Shown: positions 32,380 to 44,927 of the stretch, in pieces
Layout of the letters: each line of letters opens with the position of its first letter
Position numbering within the stretch: the first letter of the stretch is position 1
Origin: Cycas panzhihuaensis
Lineage: Eukaryota; Cycadophyta
Direction: 5' to 3'
DNA length: 64,000 nt
Assembly (NCBI GenBank): GCA_023213395.1
Contig: CM041465.1
Span: 118,427,741-118,491,740, forward strand
Notes under the pieces: generated by a model
The model's input: the letters and a program-made list of their open reading frames with translations, nothing else
Database searches by the model: none
Told to the model about the DNA's origin: nothing
Program-made: the position numbers and the translations under genes

Positions 32380-33014
32380 ATGGCTTACAACAAGGCGAAG
32401 GGTGATAAGATCCTATCTGCCCATGTTTTCACTTGCTTAATCGATATTCTTGGCTCATCTAGCCTGGAAGAGGGTCCTTTCCCTTCTTCCTTAAACCTCA
32501 TCTGCTTTGCCTCTATTAGTGTGGGGAGTTACGACACCGCCATTTTTAGTGATATTGAGTTCTGACAGAAGGATGAGGATCTTCCTCATCCCATCTCCTT
32601 CCTAAACACTAGTGGGGAAAGCTCTCTCTATTCTAGGCTTCCATCTGAAATGCCTTCTTTTGAGGAGACTCTGTCCTCTTTACGTGTTCTTTCTCCTTCT
32701 ACCATGTGACTCCCCCTACCATCTTTTCTTCCACATTATCACCTCCCTCTAATGACGAGGTGGAGCAACCTCTTGACACCCATTATGAGGAGTCTCTTTC
32801 TGACTCTTCTAAAGAGTCCCTCAAGTACATTGAGTCGTGGGTCGATTATTATGGCCCTATTACCCCTTCGACCTCTCGCCCCTCATCTTCTCGAAGTATG
32901 GTTATCCATGGGGTAGACTACTTTGAGAATGATGAGGCTTTACTTGAGCATCTGGTAGGCTCCGTGCTCAATTTCCTCTTGGTCACCATAGGCTTGGTCA
33001 CCAAAAGATCTTAG
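32380..33014 (+). pseudogene. X1 PR-RT linker (copy B)
   Basis: Two open stretches, 32,380-32,565 and 32,706-33,014, encode the same Ser/Pro/acidic linker with DYFENDEALLEHLVGS near the end. The frame break between them is at a different place from copy A. Confidence 0.6.
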
Positions 33015-33179
33015 CCGCTGGGTCACCTCACGACCCAAACCCGCCTCCTCCTTCTCACCCTCTGTTGAATGAGCCACCCTTCACTTTGAAGAGGGGAATG
33101 CCATGTGCATGAGGGTAACTATGCACATCGCCCTTGCCCCAACAAAGTCATAAAGGTGGGAGTGAAATGTTCTCCTAAT

Positions 33180-33930
33180 GAAATGAAGGAGTACACCCTT
33201 CTATTCTAGGAATTTCATGATGTTTTTGCATGGGACTACTCTGATATGAAGGGGATAGACCCTTCTATTGTTACCCACAACCTTACCACCATTCCGAAAG
33301 TGCTCACCCTGTGTGGCGTAAGCAATGCCCTCTTCATCTAAAACTTTAGTTGCCATCAAGATAGGAGTTAAGAAACTTCTAGACGCCGAGGTCAAGTTAC
33401 TTCCATCGACTACCCCAAGTAGGTATCGAATATCGTTCCCGTTGCCAAAAAGAATGGGACGATTAGGATATGCATTGATTTTCATGACATCAACAATACA
33501 TGTCCCAAAGATAACTTTCCTCTCCCCTTTATCAATCAAATCATTGATCGAACTGCCAGTTTTGAAGTCATGTCCTTAATGGACAACTTCTTGAGATACA
33601 ACCAATATAAATCTCCCCTAAAGACCATCATAAGATGACCTTCACCATGCCTTAGGGTAACTTCACTTACAAAGCAATGCCCTTTGGGCTTAAGAATGCA
33701 GGCACCACTTATCAAAGGGTGATGCAATTTATTTTTTACAACCTTATCAATAAAACCTTAGAGGTTTTTATGGATGATGTGATGGGCATCTCATGCATTA
33801 GGGCATACCATCCTACCAATTTGTGGGCTATCTTCACATTATGTGGTAGGTATCACGTAAGTCTAGACCCCCTCAAATATGTATTTACTATAACAGTTAG
33901 CAAACTGCTTAGATTCCTTGCTTCAAAATA
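33180..33930 (+). pseudogene. X1 reverse transcriptase (copy B)
   Basis: Same motifs as copy A: MPFGLKNAGTTYQ at 33,677 and VFMDD at 33,764-33,778. Copy B reads NAGTTYQ where copy A reads NLSTTYQ; the Ala-Gly form agrees with other Tat elements, so copy A carries the error or change. The approach region (33,200-33,420) is better preserved here. Confidence 0.8.
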
Positions 33931-34660
33931 AGGTATCCAAATTAATCTCGATAAAGTCAAGGCCATCTTTGACATGCTGCCTCCTAGGACCCAATGACAA
34001 ATCAAGTCATTCCGAGGTAGGTTAGGTTTCCTTAAGCATTTCTTAGCAAATTTTTCCATAAATGTGAAACCCCTTACCAACCTGTTAAAGAAAGAGGCCC
34101 TATTTATTTGGTCTTCAAAGGCCCAACAAGCCTTTAAGGAGCTCAAGGAAGCCCTCACTTCTACCCCAACTTTGGTGTCCCCTCTCTTTAATGTGCCTTC
34201 ATCCTATATACTTTGGATACCTGGTGAAGCTTTGTGCCATTCTAGCCTAAGAGGATAACTCAGGAACCGAAATGGCCATTTACTTTATCAACTACACCCT
34301 CATGGCCGTTGAACTTAATTATTCTCCTACTGAGAAGAAATGCCTCCTTAGTATACACTACTAAGAAATTCATGCACTACTTGCTTAGAAATACTACTCG
34401 TGGGATTGTCTAGTCCGATCCCTCGAGGTACTTATTGTAGGACTAGCAAGTGAGCCATCCACCTTCGTGAATTTGATCTCCAAATTGTCAGGAAATCAAA
34501 GAAAAGGATGGTGATTGCTAAACAACTTGTTGACACCCCATCCCAAACCTTTTAGACACTCTCATCAATGATTCCTTGCTCGATGACCCATCTTGATATT
34601 CAAGATTCCTCCTCTATCCACTCACCGATAGTGAGTGGTATGGGGACATTGTGTGATACC
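33931..34660 (+). pseudogene. X1 connection and pol RNase H (copy B)
   Basis: As 5161-5900, with LTNLLKKEALFIW at 34,070-34,115. The RNase H start is shifted out of frame near 34,190. Confidence 0.65.
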
Positions 34661-34699
34661 TCATTAAGTAGCAAAGATCATCCCAAAGCAAGCGACAAG

Positions 34700-35860
34700 G
34701 TTAGTTCATGTGAGTTAGGCTATCGCTGTAATACTTCCTCGTGGAAGAGGTTTTGTATAAGAGGTTCTTTGATGGGATCCCTCTCCACTGCATCAACCCT
34801 AACAAAATGGGCCAAATACTTTGTGAATGCCATCATGGCATTTGTGAGGGTCATTTTGGAGGCTAATCCATGGCCCAAAGGATCCTTTGTATGGGGTATT
34901 ATTGGCTGTCCCTTTTTAAAGATGCCCATGCTTACACCCTATGGTGTCGTTAGTGTTAAGATCACGCCAACATCACCCACTTACCTTCCGAGGCTTTACA
35001 TCCTATCATCTCTCCCTGACCCTATTCGTAATGGGGACTAGACCTCATTAGGGCTATAACTCCCCCTTCCTCATCGCAGTACAAGTTTATCTTGACTACA
35101 ATGTATCACTTTACTAAATGGGCCAAAGTGGTCCCTCTATCTTCCACTTCTAGTAAGGTGATAGCCACCTTCATCTACCAGAACATCATTTTCTAGTTCG
35201 TGTTCCCCAATGTCTTAATCACTTGATAATGTAACCCCCTTCTATAATAAGGAGATGGATGAACTTTAGAGAAATTTAAGATTTCTCACAAAATCTTCTT
35301 TCCTTATTACCCTTAGGCCAATGGCCAAGTAGAGTCATTTAACAAAACCCTTATAAATATTTTGAAGAAAATCGCTACCCAATCCCAAAGGGATTATCAT
35401 CTTCAACTCCTTCCATACTATGGGCATCCATCCACATAATTATAAGGATGACCCCTTTTCCCTTCAGGTATGTAATGAAGTCGATCCTCCCTTGGAAGTG
35501 GAGATCCCTTCTTATGGGTCTCCCTTTGGGGTCTTGTCAATGATGAGTCTCTCCAACAGATCGCCTCATAGACCTCGAGGCCCTATATGAGAAATGCCTA
35601 GTTGCATACCGTTTAATCTCTCCTCTAAGGCCGTGGCGTAAAGCGACATATGAACAATGCCACACCCCCATCCTTTGCATCCCTGAGACCATGTCCTCAA
35701 TCTAGAATATCTTCATGATTGCTTGTCCAAGTTCAGACCTAAGTGGATTGGACCCTTCGTCATTCTCGAGAGCCTTGATAATGACATTTACAAGATTGCA
35801 ACCTTAGAGGGCCTTGAATTTGAAAACTGCACAATGGAAAATTTTGAAAAATTCTATGTA
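34700..35860 (+). pseudogene. X1 integrase (copy B)
   Basis: First Asp at 35,041-35,043, second Asp at 35,225-35,227, Glu at 35,332-35,334. The Asp-Glu distance is 107 bases, not 108, because of compensating small indels (CGGATAACAG in copy A against CTTGATAATGT here), so the core is out of frame in copy B only. Confidence 0.75.
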
Positions 35861-37840
35861 TGACTACCTCTACCCCTGTGTAGGTTAGGCACACTGCCTC
35901 TTTTTCCTTGCTCTGAAATGAGCCTAAACTACCACTCTAAACGCATCCTCATTCCCCCAAACTATGGGTGGAATTTTGGTTCAGGATGGCTCTCTCATCT
36001 CTCTATCCTGTTTTGTGACACCTTGTGCTTCCCTCTTGAGGGAAACTCTTCCTCCTTATTGGGTATATGGTTTTCCACAACTCCCGAGTTCAGAAACATA
36101 CCCCAACTAGGACCACATACTTGAGTACCTATACTCTCTCACCAATGCTTCCATCAGACATCCTCGTTATGTTATTTCGATGGATATGCACGGCTCCCTA
36201 TCTCCTAGCCTTAAATGTGCCTATTACCTATGGTCATGGTGGTCATGTGTGCCCACTACGAGTATGTCCATGTATGAAAGAAAGCCTAGGCATCACCTAA
36301 ATGATCTAATAACAAAAACCATATAACAACAAACCAAAACCATAATCATATATATCCCTTCATATATCTATGCACCCATGTCTATATATACGTAAATATA
36401 TAAACAAAATATACAACAAAGTGCATTATCATACATCAAATGGGGTGCCAATGGCCCCTCACTATATACATAAAGAATCATATCATACGTATCATACAGG
36501 ACATCATCCACAGGAAGCCAAAATCCTTGCAGGGAGGACTATAATCATGTGGTAATATATGGTGACTCCCTGGAGGTCTGATGCTTTCCCAATTAAAATT
36601 GATCCTACCTTGCTCTAAGGTGCTCCTTTACTCATGGAGTGTTACCTCTTGGTCGCCGTGATCCCTCCCTAGGAGACCACATGCCTCCTAGGCTCCTCCT
36701 ACGCCACTTGGAGCTCCCTACCTCACTCCCCTCATCTCAAGGCCTCCTGGTCACCGGCATCTATGTTCAGTCCTACTCCCGATGACCTCGATGCAACCTG
36801 GTCCAATAGCTGATTGTATCACCCTTAGATATGATCCCTCTCTCCTTCCACCCATCGAGCCTCCTCCACCCTTAGATTCACTCCTCGATCACAACTATCT
36901 AGATGTGGCCCTCTACATCTCCACCAACTCCTCCAACCTTGAGCCTCTAATGCTTGACATGACCTCATAAGGCATCTCTCTCCTCGCACATATGGGCCTT
37001 TTGTATCCATGATAATATAGATGTAGGAGAGATTAGTGGTATCTATAGCATGCTATACCCTTATTTTTTTACAAAATTATATATTGGGCCTCACGCAATG
37101 GTTTTCGCACTACGCCTTAATGGTTAAGAAAAATATAGTATGAAACCCTTAATTTGAAAAAAATTATTTCTAAAAAAATATGGATCAAAAGTACATAAAA
37201 TATGGACAAAAATCACGGCCACTAAAATATGATTCCAATGGTTCGTATTAAAATCAAATTCTGACATCTAGATCAAAAGTTATAGATGTTTAAGAAATTT
37301 GTTGCTAGGGTTTCTAAGAACTATAATAGTACCTTCTAATAAAATACTAATAACTATATACTTTGACCTCTAATTAACCTCAAACTACTTCCATTGAAAG
37401 GAAATTTAAAACATATAGAATCAAAAAATTTTAAGGTCATTTGGACACATATAGCTAAATTTATGGCTCTTGAAGTTGAGGTTATAGATATGTCCCAAAA
37501 ATACGACATTTAAAAAGTAGATTGAAATAAAATCAGCTATAATTTCTATAACTTTTCACCAAAATTAGCACTATGACCACTTAAAATTTATGGAACGAGC
37601 TCTCTCATCTCAAATTCTTTGATGTTTCTTTAAGAATCTTTTGTTTTTGCTCCCAACGAGTGGAACTCAAGGAAGAAATTCCCCTTCACTTCATGACCTC
37701 TAATTTATCCCGCCATCGCTCCTCAATCTCCTCGAGAGAGTCGAGGAAGTTCTTTCCTCAATCTCTACCTAGGTAAAGAGAGTACTCAATCATATAGAAA
37801 AAAAAAAATTACTTTTTCAGGCAGCTTCCCATGATCGTGA
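35861..37840 (+). other. X1 3' zone, no gene (copy B)
   Basis: Counterpart of 7086-9104. The first 600 bases are almost identical between copies. The CT-rich part (36,740-37,010) differs often at CAG/CTG sites. Confidence 0.5.
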
Positions 37841-37847
37841 ACACGAG

Positions 37848-37913
37848 TCTGATACCACTTGTTACATGCTTAATCCTCAGAACTAAATCAAGCATGTAAC
37901 AAGTGGTATCAGA
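37848..37913. repeat. Perfect 24-bp PBS palindrome (copy B)
   Basis: Arms 37,848-37,871 and 37,890-37,913 are identical to those of copy A. The 18-base loop differs (TCCTCAGAAC against TCCTGTAAC). Perfect arms with a changed loop are noteworthy, though the loop change falls on a CAG site. Confidence 0.85.
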
Positions 37914-38030
37914 GGTAACAGCCTTTAACATATTATTGTATCATATTCTTCTCTCTTTACAATAGAGTGGGGTATATATAACACTCACCCCTATATTGTT
38001 ATATTCCTACCTTTATGTCAACCAATCTTC

Positions 38031-39605
38031 TTAATCCTCATATGATGGAGGGTCATAGTCCTCTCTAATATGTGGTGGAGGCTCACCACACTAGCTTCCC
38101 ATGTAGTTGTCCCATCCTCGCCCGATGCTCTTAGGACTCTGTTACCCATACATCTCTGGCCCTGATCAGTGGGGTAAATGCCATCATGTGCACCCCCGCT
38201 GATCATGGCTCCTCTCTAGCTTGGATGGGAGGTTGCCCCTCTCACAAACCTAGGGAATACCTCCTAGACTATCACCTCGACCACCTTGCCATCCCCACTA
38301 CTCCTGCCAAGCCAAACACATCACACATCAATTCACATATCCATATGCATATCAAAACCTTAAGACTAAATCAAAATAAACTATCCAAATTCCTAATAGT
38401 CAAAGGGTGATGAGAAAGGGTAGTGTCTTATCTCCTGGGATGATCGACTCCTCAGCTCTGGTGACTATGTTCTCCTGACCCCTTAGCTATTAGTACCCCT
38501 CCTCCTCAGTACCACCTCGCATACTACCTAGCCCATCGACATCTCCTCCTCCCCATCGCTATGATCGCCACTGCCTCCTAAGCTTTGCTTACCACCCTCG
38601 CCTCAGACCTGTATGTGGGTGGCTCGCCTCTTAGCAGCCTCCTTATGGACCTGCCTCCTCCGTGGCTCTTAAAGGCCTTGCCTCACCTCTTGCAATCCTT
38701 GATGGACTTGCCTCACCACCTTCTACTCCCAATAAGCCTGCCCCATTATCTCCATCACCACCATCATTGTCATCGCCACCTCTAGGGGTACCTCCTGCTC
38801 CTCCTGCCTTATCATCACTACCCCACCTGACCCCTCAGTATGGATCTGCCATATAGTATACCATGGTGAGGAGATCTAGTGATGTCACCTCCACTAAAGG
38901 CTTGATGTGAGCTTGGTCCTTGGTTCCCCTAAACTGAGTCTACCACTTGTGTACCATGGGAGCCCATTCTGAGATGGGATGTGGTCCTCCTAGTGGTGCT
39001 ACCACCCTGAAGTGATTAAAGAACTAGCACTGTAGTAGTGTGCAGTAGGAGAATCCTGCTCTCCCTGTCACTCTGATAGCATCTAGTTGGGTGACCATGT
39101 TTGCCACTATCAGAGTAGACCAATCCAGTCTCTCCCCAGCCTCACACCTCCTGACTATCTCCATCCATACGGCAGGTATATCCCTGTAGCTCTGCTTCTG
39201 AGAAATTTGGAATAGAATGCCCAATGTAATCAACTTCCTCACCTGAGGAATCCATGACATAACCATGGTCTAAACTGGTCTCCCACACCTCTCCCACCTA
39301 TCCTGGCCTATGAAATATGTGGCCACCTCCCTATATGCAACATCATTATTAGGCAATGCCCCTAACGATGCTGGTGCTTCTCCCGTTGGCATGCTTAGGA
39401 TCCTCCGAATATCCCTTGGTGTGATAGTGACATCCCCTACCTGAGGGAGGTGGAATACATGCCACCTACAATCCCAATGGGTGACAATATCAACTAGAAG
39501 ATGTTGGTCTGAGGCATATGGTGGTGTCCTGATATTCTTTAGCAACCCACATCTCCTTAGAGTCTACCTGTCTCCCCGAGTCATCATCTCGATAAAGCTC
39601 ATCAT
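38031..39605 (-). pseudogene. Antisense plant mobile domain frame in X1 (copy B)
   Basis: Minus-strand frame from ATG at 39,605 to TAA at 38,031-38,033: 1,575 bp, a whole number of codons (524 residues plus stop). After a TAG at codon 14, one clean block runs to about 39,270. It reads RRCGLLKNI, the WHVFHLPQVGDVTITP line and ATYFIGQDRWERCGRPV, then after one TAG continues in the same frame with MSWIPQVRKL to 39,024. The Gly/Asp-rich tail follows, with GGAGGTPRGGDD near 38,790. Most internal stops are TAG or TGA where Gln or Arg codons are plausible, as expected from deamination of methylated cytosine. Confidence 0.75.
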
Positions 39606-40629
39606 CGCCACCCTTATGTTTTATGGTTGTCTACCACAATAATTACTTGCAAAACACCCAATAATCACCAAAACACCTATGCATCTACCTACCTACCCTT
39701 AGGTTGCCTCTCTCCTCTCCTGCTAAGTTTGGTGCCATTCCAACCCCTTTTCCTTTTTCTTTCTGCTTGATTGTCTCTGCCCCGTGTTAAACTCTATAAT
39801 ATCACAGAGTTTGACTAGGGCCCTACTGAGATTTCAACGCAGCTCTCTGGCCCGCTGATAAACTTCGCAGCACCATAAATTTCACCGCAGGACCAGTCAT
39901 ACCCCCTACACAAGGGGGGGAAAATGCCAAAAAAAATCTAAGTGACCTCACCGGCCCACTAGGATCAGGGCTACCTAATGACCTAGTCCTCCCCCTCTCT
40001 AGGCCCAAATCAGGCTCTAGAGGGTCCTAATTTACCCTTAATGGGCTAAAAATCACTTTAAAAAAGCACCAAAATATATGGTATTCAAGTGACGAAATGA
40101 AGTGGGTATGGGACTCATCCACTTACTAGATCTAGTCTCGCTATGGTCATCCCGCCACACTGTTCCATCTATCTCCTCACTCCAATCCAATACCAATCTC
40201 TCTCAGCATGCCTCCAAAGTTAGGTGGCACTGCCACGAAGGAAAAAGGTTCCGCATCAATCGTGAGCCCATAAAAATAAATTCCATTTTCGTCAATTTTC
40301 CTTATATAGGTGGGGCCCACATGGACACTTCCTCCTTTTTCCCTCGTGACAACCCTCATGACTCATCTCTTTCCCCATATCACCTTTGCCTTCTAGGTCT
40401 ATCCCCTGCTTTTACCTTCGTAGCTTCCTTCTTCCGCCTCCTGCATATTTATGATGACCCTCTAGTTTCTCATGAGGCTCCTTCCACCTGCTGCCAATCC
40501 CAAACATGCCCATATTTATACTCATTTGGCTCATTTTACCATCCTAAACTTAGTTTCACCGCACATTCGAAAGCATTTAGAGTTCCTAAGGGAAGTGCCT
40601 CCCTCATTTGGGACAAAGACTTTGCTTTA
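39606..40629 (+). other. X1 distal 3' zone / LTR-like region before E1 (copy B)
   Basis: Counterpart of 10,873-11,929, with the TATA-like TATATAG at 40,303-40,309. The A-run is only 7 long here (17 in copy A). No gene. Confidence 0.45.
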
Positions 40630-40634
40630 TTTAG
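40630..40634 (+). repeat. E1 target-site duplication, left (copy B)
   Basis: TTTAG, matched at 47,709-47,713. Confidence 0.9.
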
Positions 40635-41800
40635 TGATCCGCTTTATTTTTAAAATGCTCTAAACACTTTATTTTTCATGTAAATGGTCTTTATGTAGTA
40701 GAAAATTGTCTTTAAAAGGCTTAATGATATTCATTTAGTAGAAATATGCCTTTAAAAGGCTTAAAAATATAAAAATGTATTTCTACAAGTACAAAAAGCT
40801 GCTATTAAGGTGCTACAACTGCTACCAAAGTGCTATTAAGGTGCTATAATCATACTAAGGTGTTACGCAAGTGCTACTACCGCACGGAGCTACTACAGTC
40901 GCTACAGGTTACTACAGTCACACGGCTATTACAAGTCACATGTATACTACGCCAATCACGAGATTACATCATACGCTTACCGCTAAGATTGCTATGCCAC
41001 CGCGAAGATTGCTACGCAGGTCAAAAACAGAAAAATAACAAAACTAATGAGTTTTACAAGACAAACCAGAACTGCTTGGCACGAAATTTGAGGAGAGGGT
41101 GCGCCCACATGTCCTCTACACATTTAAAGAGGAAAGACTCCAAAATAAAGGGATTTTCCTAAGATTTTACAAACCGCTTGAAGACGTTAAAATGAAAAAT
41201 GTAAATATCTCTCTCAAACGAAAACGCTTTTAAGCGAAATTCGAGAGGGGAACAGTGGGGATCTCGACAGAGATTTTTGATGTAAATAAGAGGACACCAT
41301 AGCCCTAGATGCAAAGATGGAGCAAGAATTAAGGAAAGCTTCAAGAAAATCAACTTTCCAGAAGGAGATCGCTCCAGCGTGGAAATCATGCTGGGAGAGA
41401 ACATGCAGTAAACGCAATGAAAAACCTATCATGAGGATCTTGAAGGAGCCCGAAAATCGTGAGTACCTAAGAAGAGAAGACAAAGAAGAGCAAGAGTCCC
41501 AAGAGATGCTAGCCAGTTTCTTCCTCACCCAAACGGGGTTTTTGGTAATAAAAGACCAAAATGCTTTGCACTTCGAGACAGAGGTTCCAAAGAATGAGCA
41601 AGCACCAAGAAGCACCCAGCTCTCATTTTCTTTCTCCCAAGACACTGCAGCAGTCCCTTGCATGCTCAACAGAGTACAAACAAAGGAGTTTTTGTAAGAA
41701 AATTCTAAATATTTCTAATTCTATGTAATAATATGTAAATTGTTCTGGATTTTGTTTCAATTAGTTAAAGTTTTCACTTTCCCATTCAAGATTCAGATCA
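40635..41800 (+). repeat. E1 5' LTR (copy B)
   Basis: 1,166 bp, TGATCC to CAGATCA. The GCTAC-rich part (40,798-41,010) is strongly changed relative to copy A, while the last 130 bases are identical. Confidence 0.9.
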
Positions 41801-41807
41801 ATATTTT

Positions 41808-41819
41808 TGGTATCAGAGC
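41808..41819 (+). promoter_or_regulatory. E1 primer-binding site (copy B)
   Basis: TGGTATCAGAGC, again 7 bases after the LTR. Confidence 0.9.
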
Positions 41820-41927
41820 TAGTTTCTTGAAACCGTTGGGATTTTAGGGATTGTAAAAGAAAAAAATAAGAAAAAGAAAGAAAAGAAAAGGAAAAAAAAT
41901 CCTCTTGCTTTCATTGTAGAAGTTTTT

Positions 41928-42960
41928 ATGAAAACTAGATATCAATATCTCATAATCTGGGTGAACTCTAACCGAGCCTCCGAGAGAGAAAGAAAACAAC
42001 AAAGGAAAATGGCCGATTCTTGAGCGTAAAATAGAGGAAAGGTTCGTGAAAATGGAGTAGAACCTCGATAGGCTAACCCAGCTTGTGGCACAGCTAGTTA
42101 CAAATTCTTCTTCAATAGCCAAAGGTGTAAAGAAGGAAGAAGAAGAACTGATGAAAGAGGAGATTTAATGAAGAGTTGGTAAAAGACCAACAAGAAAATG
42201 ATGAAGAAGATGACAATCCGACAAGATTCACATAGCCATTCAAGGTAGAGGCAAAACTTGAGTTGCCCGCTCATGATGGAATGTTGGATGTCGAAAATTA
42301 TATAGTTGGTCGACCAACTAGAAACTTATTTTTCTATTTATGGGTATAAAACCAATGTAAAATAACTTTTGCTAGGTTAAAATTATCTAAACATGCATTA
42401 GTTTAGTGGAATGCATATATTAAATCCCATAATGTAAATGAAATCACTTGGCACAGCTTAAAATCCTCATAAAGAAGCAATTCTATCCTATTGGATATGA
42501 AGAGCAACCGAGGATTAAATGGCAATATTACCGATGTGAAAGAGGCCAAAATGTCCAAGATTACACAATGTAATTTCAAAAGCAAGTCATTGTGTTGGGC
42601 ATCTCTTTACCGGGTAAAGATATGATATCGAAATATATTGAGGATCGCATTAGCATATTCAAAGAAGAACTTCAACTGCTTGAAGTCAAATCGCCAATGA
42701 AGCCAAGAAGAAGGCGATTGCCATAGAAAAGAGGAACAAGAAGGTTTATATCGAAAGGAAAAGGTTTGCACCTCCAGAAGGTAGCAACAAACCTACCCGA
42801 GGAATGAAGTTTCCAGGTAAAATTGGACAACAGTCCATAAGAGGTTTTGGCAAGATGAAACAAGCCAATACCACCCAAATCAAAATCACTTGTACTCATT
42901 GGTAGCGAAAGTGTCACAGCGTAGAAGACTGTTGGTTTCTACACCTAGAGAAATGACCCA
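41928..42960 (+). pseudogene. E1 gag (copy B)
   Basis: ATG at 41,928. Shifted at about 41,950 and stopped by TAG at 42,058, where copy A has CAG (Gln). The gag core and a zinc knuckle follow. Here the second Cys of the knuckle reads Trp (about 42,900) but the final Cys is present, the reverse of copy A. Confidence 0.78.
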
Positions 42961-43133
42961 AGAACAAGGGGAAAGATAAAGTTAAAACTGAAGGTAAAAC
43001 TTTACTTAATTCTCTAGGTGATGAAAATGTTAGTGGCATTGAAGAAGCCAATGAGAAGTTGATGCTCATGGCTAATGCGGAGCCTGAAAGTAACCATCAG
43101 TAAGTTGATCCAGAGATTAGAGAGGAGCTCTTC

Positions 43134-43550
43134 ATGGTAAGAATCCAAGTGAAGCAAAGCATGGTTGATGCCATCTTTGATGGAGGAAGCCAAAAGAATT
43201 TAATCTCAAAAGCATTGGTAAGGAAACTGGGATTAAAAATGCATGTACATCCAAAACCATATCCTCTTGGATGGTTGCAAAAAGATTCAGAGTTGCAAGT
43301 TACTCACCAATGTAAGTTTAAATTTGTAATTTTTGAAAAGTTCATTGATGAAGTTGAATGTGAAGTAGTCCCTTTGGATGTTTGTCAAGTTGTGTTTGGC
43401 AGCCCATATCTCTATGATAGAGATGGAGCTCATCACAGGAGGCTGAGAAAGATTCGACTCATCAAGGACGGGAGATCATATCTGATCAATGCATCAAAAC
43501 CACAGAAGAAGATTTCTCTCATATCTTCCCAACAAGCTTTAAAAGATTAA
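43134..43550 (+). pseudogene. E1 aspartic protease (copy B)
   Basis: An open stretch of 138 codons. D-G-G-S is at 43,179-43,190, followed by LVRKLGLKM, the YPLGW line, the CQVVFGSPYLYDRDG line (43,385-43,430) and a basic tail. It is the best protease copy in the window. A TAA ends the stretch at 43,550. Confidence 0.82.
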
Positions 43551-43756
43551 TTAATGCTTGTAGGAAGTTTGTGCAGGTGATGATAAAGCCAAAGGTGGAA
43601 GAAAATGAGCAAGCACTCTCAATACAGTAATCGGATATGAAGCAAGTGCAACAGATTGAAGGCCCAAGGAATAGGTATAGTGACGATTCCAAGAGTCGAA
43701 GGGTTGCCCCTAAAAGGGCAATTGAACATGAAATCCAAATTGGTTGCTAATTCACC

Positions 43757-44925
43757 TTGCCGAATCTTAGTCTCTCACCAAACTCAGTTTTGGAGAATGA
43801 AGAGATTAAGAGGCAGATTCAAGAACTCTTGGAACAAGGAGTGATTAAGCCAAGTTGTTCTCCATGTGGATCACCTATTGTTTTGGTGCCAAAGAAAGAT
43901 GGAGGGTGGAGAATGTACATTGACTACCGAGCATTAAACAAGTTCACTATAAAGAATAGACATCCCTTACCGCGGATAGATGACTTGTTGGACCAAGCAT
44001 ACAAGAAGATATTTCAAAGAATGGACCTGAAATCAGGCTACCATCAGGTTTGAATCCGAGAGGAGGATACTTGGAAGATAGCCTTCAAATCAAAGCAAGG
44101 ATTGTTCGAATGGTTGGTGATGCCGTTTGGTCTGTGTAATGCACCTGCCACCTTCATGAGGTTGATGAATGAGGTATTAAGACCCTTCATTGATGACTTT
44201 GTAATTGTTTATCTAGATGATATTCTGATTTTTAGCCAAACATAGGAGGAGCACCTCCAACATGTTGAGCAAGTGCTTAAAGTTCTCCAAAAATAGCAGT
44301 TAAAACTAAATCTAAAGAAGTGCAAGTTTGGAAAGCAATCTCTTGTCTTCTTAGGTTTCGTGGTTGGAGGAGGAGAATTGAAGATTGACCCAAAGAAAGA
44401 TCAAAGTCATTCTCAATTGGCCCACACCCAAGACAACCACGAGGTAAGAAGTTTCATTGGTGCATGTCAATATTTAAGGAAATTTATTTTCAGATTCTCT
44501 CAAATTGCAAAGACCTCTTCATGCATCGACGGAGGACATGCAAAGTTTCATCGAGAATGAACAAGAAAAAGCTTTCAAGCTTTTGAAGTAGAAAATCTTG
44601 AGGCACCAAAGGTTAGCTTTACCCTCACCGCAGGCCATTTGAATTGAGATCGATGCTTGTGCTATGCCATGGGAGCAGATTGAAGCAAGAAGGAAAACTG
44701 ATAGCATACCATTTAGAGACATTTAATGGAGCTATCATAAACTACCCAACTTACGATAAGGAGCTCTATGCATTGCACCAAGTAGTGAAGCATCGAGACC
44801 CTATTTGTTGGGAAAAGAAGTGGTCGTCCACATCAACCAAAAGCCTTTGTAATTTTTGCAGACTCAGTCCAAGTTGCAACAGTCTAGGCACATGAAGTAG
44901 ATGTTCTATTTGTAGCAGTTTCACA
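43757..44925 (+). pseudogene. E1 reverse transcriptase and RNase H (copy B)
   Basis: 43,757-44,053 is open and carries the RT fingers: [51 protein letters not shown] and MDLKSGYHQV. After a TGA the frame goes on with [38 protein letters not shown] (YLDD at 44,210-44,221) and FLGFVVGGGELKIDPKK. RNase H follows in pieces, with DKELYALHQVVKH near 44,756. Stops such as the TAG after the FSQT residues fall where Trp or Gln is usual. Confidence 0.85.
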
Positions 44926-44927
44926 TC

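Noticed and set aside
38662-38856. Pro-rich plus-strand frame
   Set aside because: It is the complement of the Gly/Asp-rich tail of the antisense plant mobile domain frame.
40102-40653. 183-codon frame crossing into the E1 5' LTR
   Set aside because: It runs over the insertion border and is not open in copy A.
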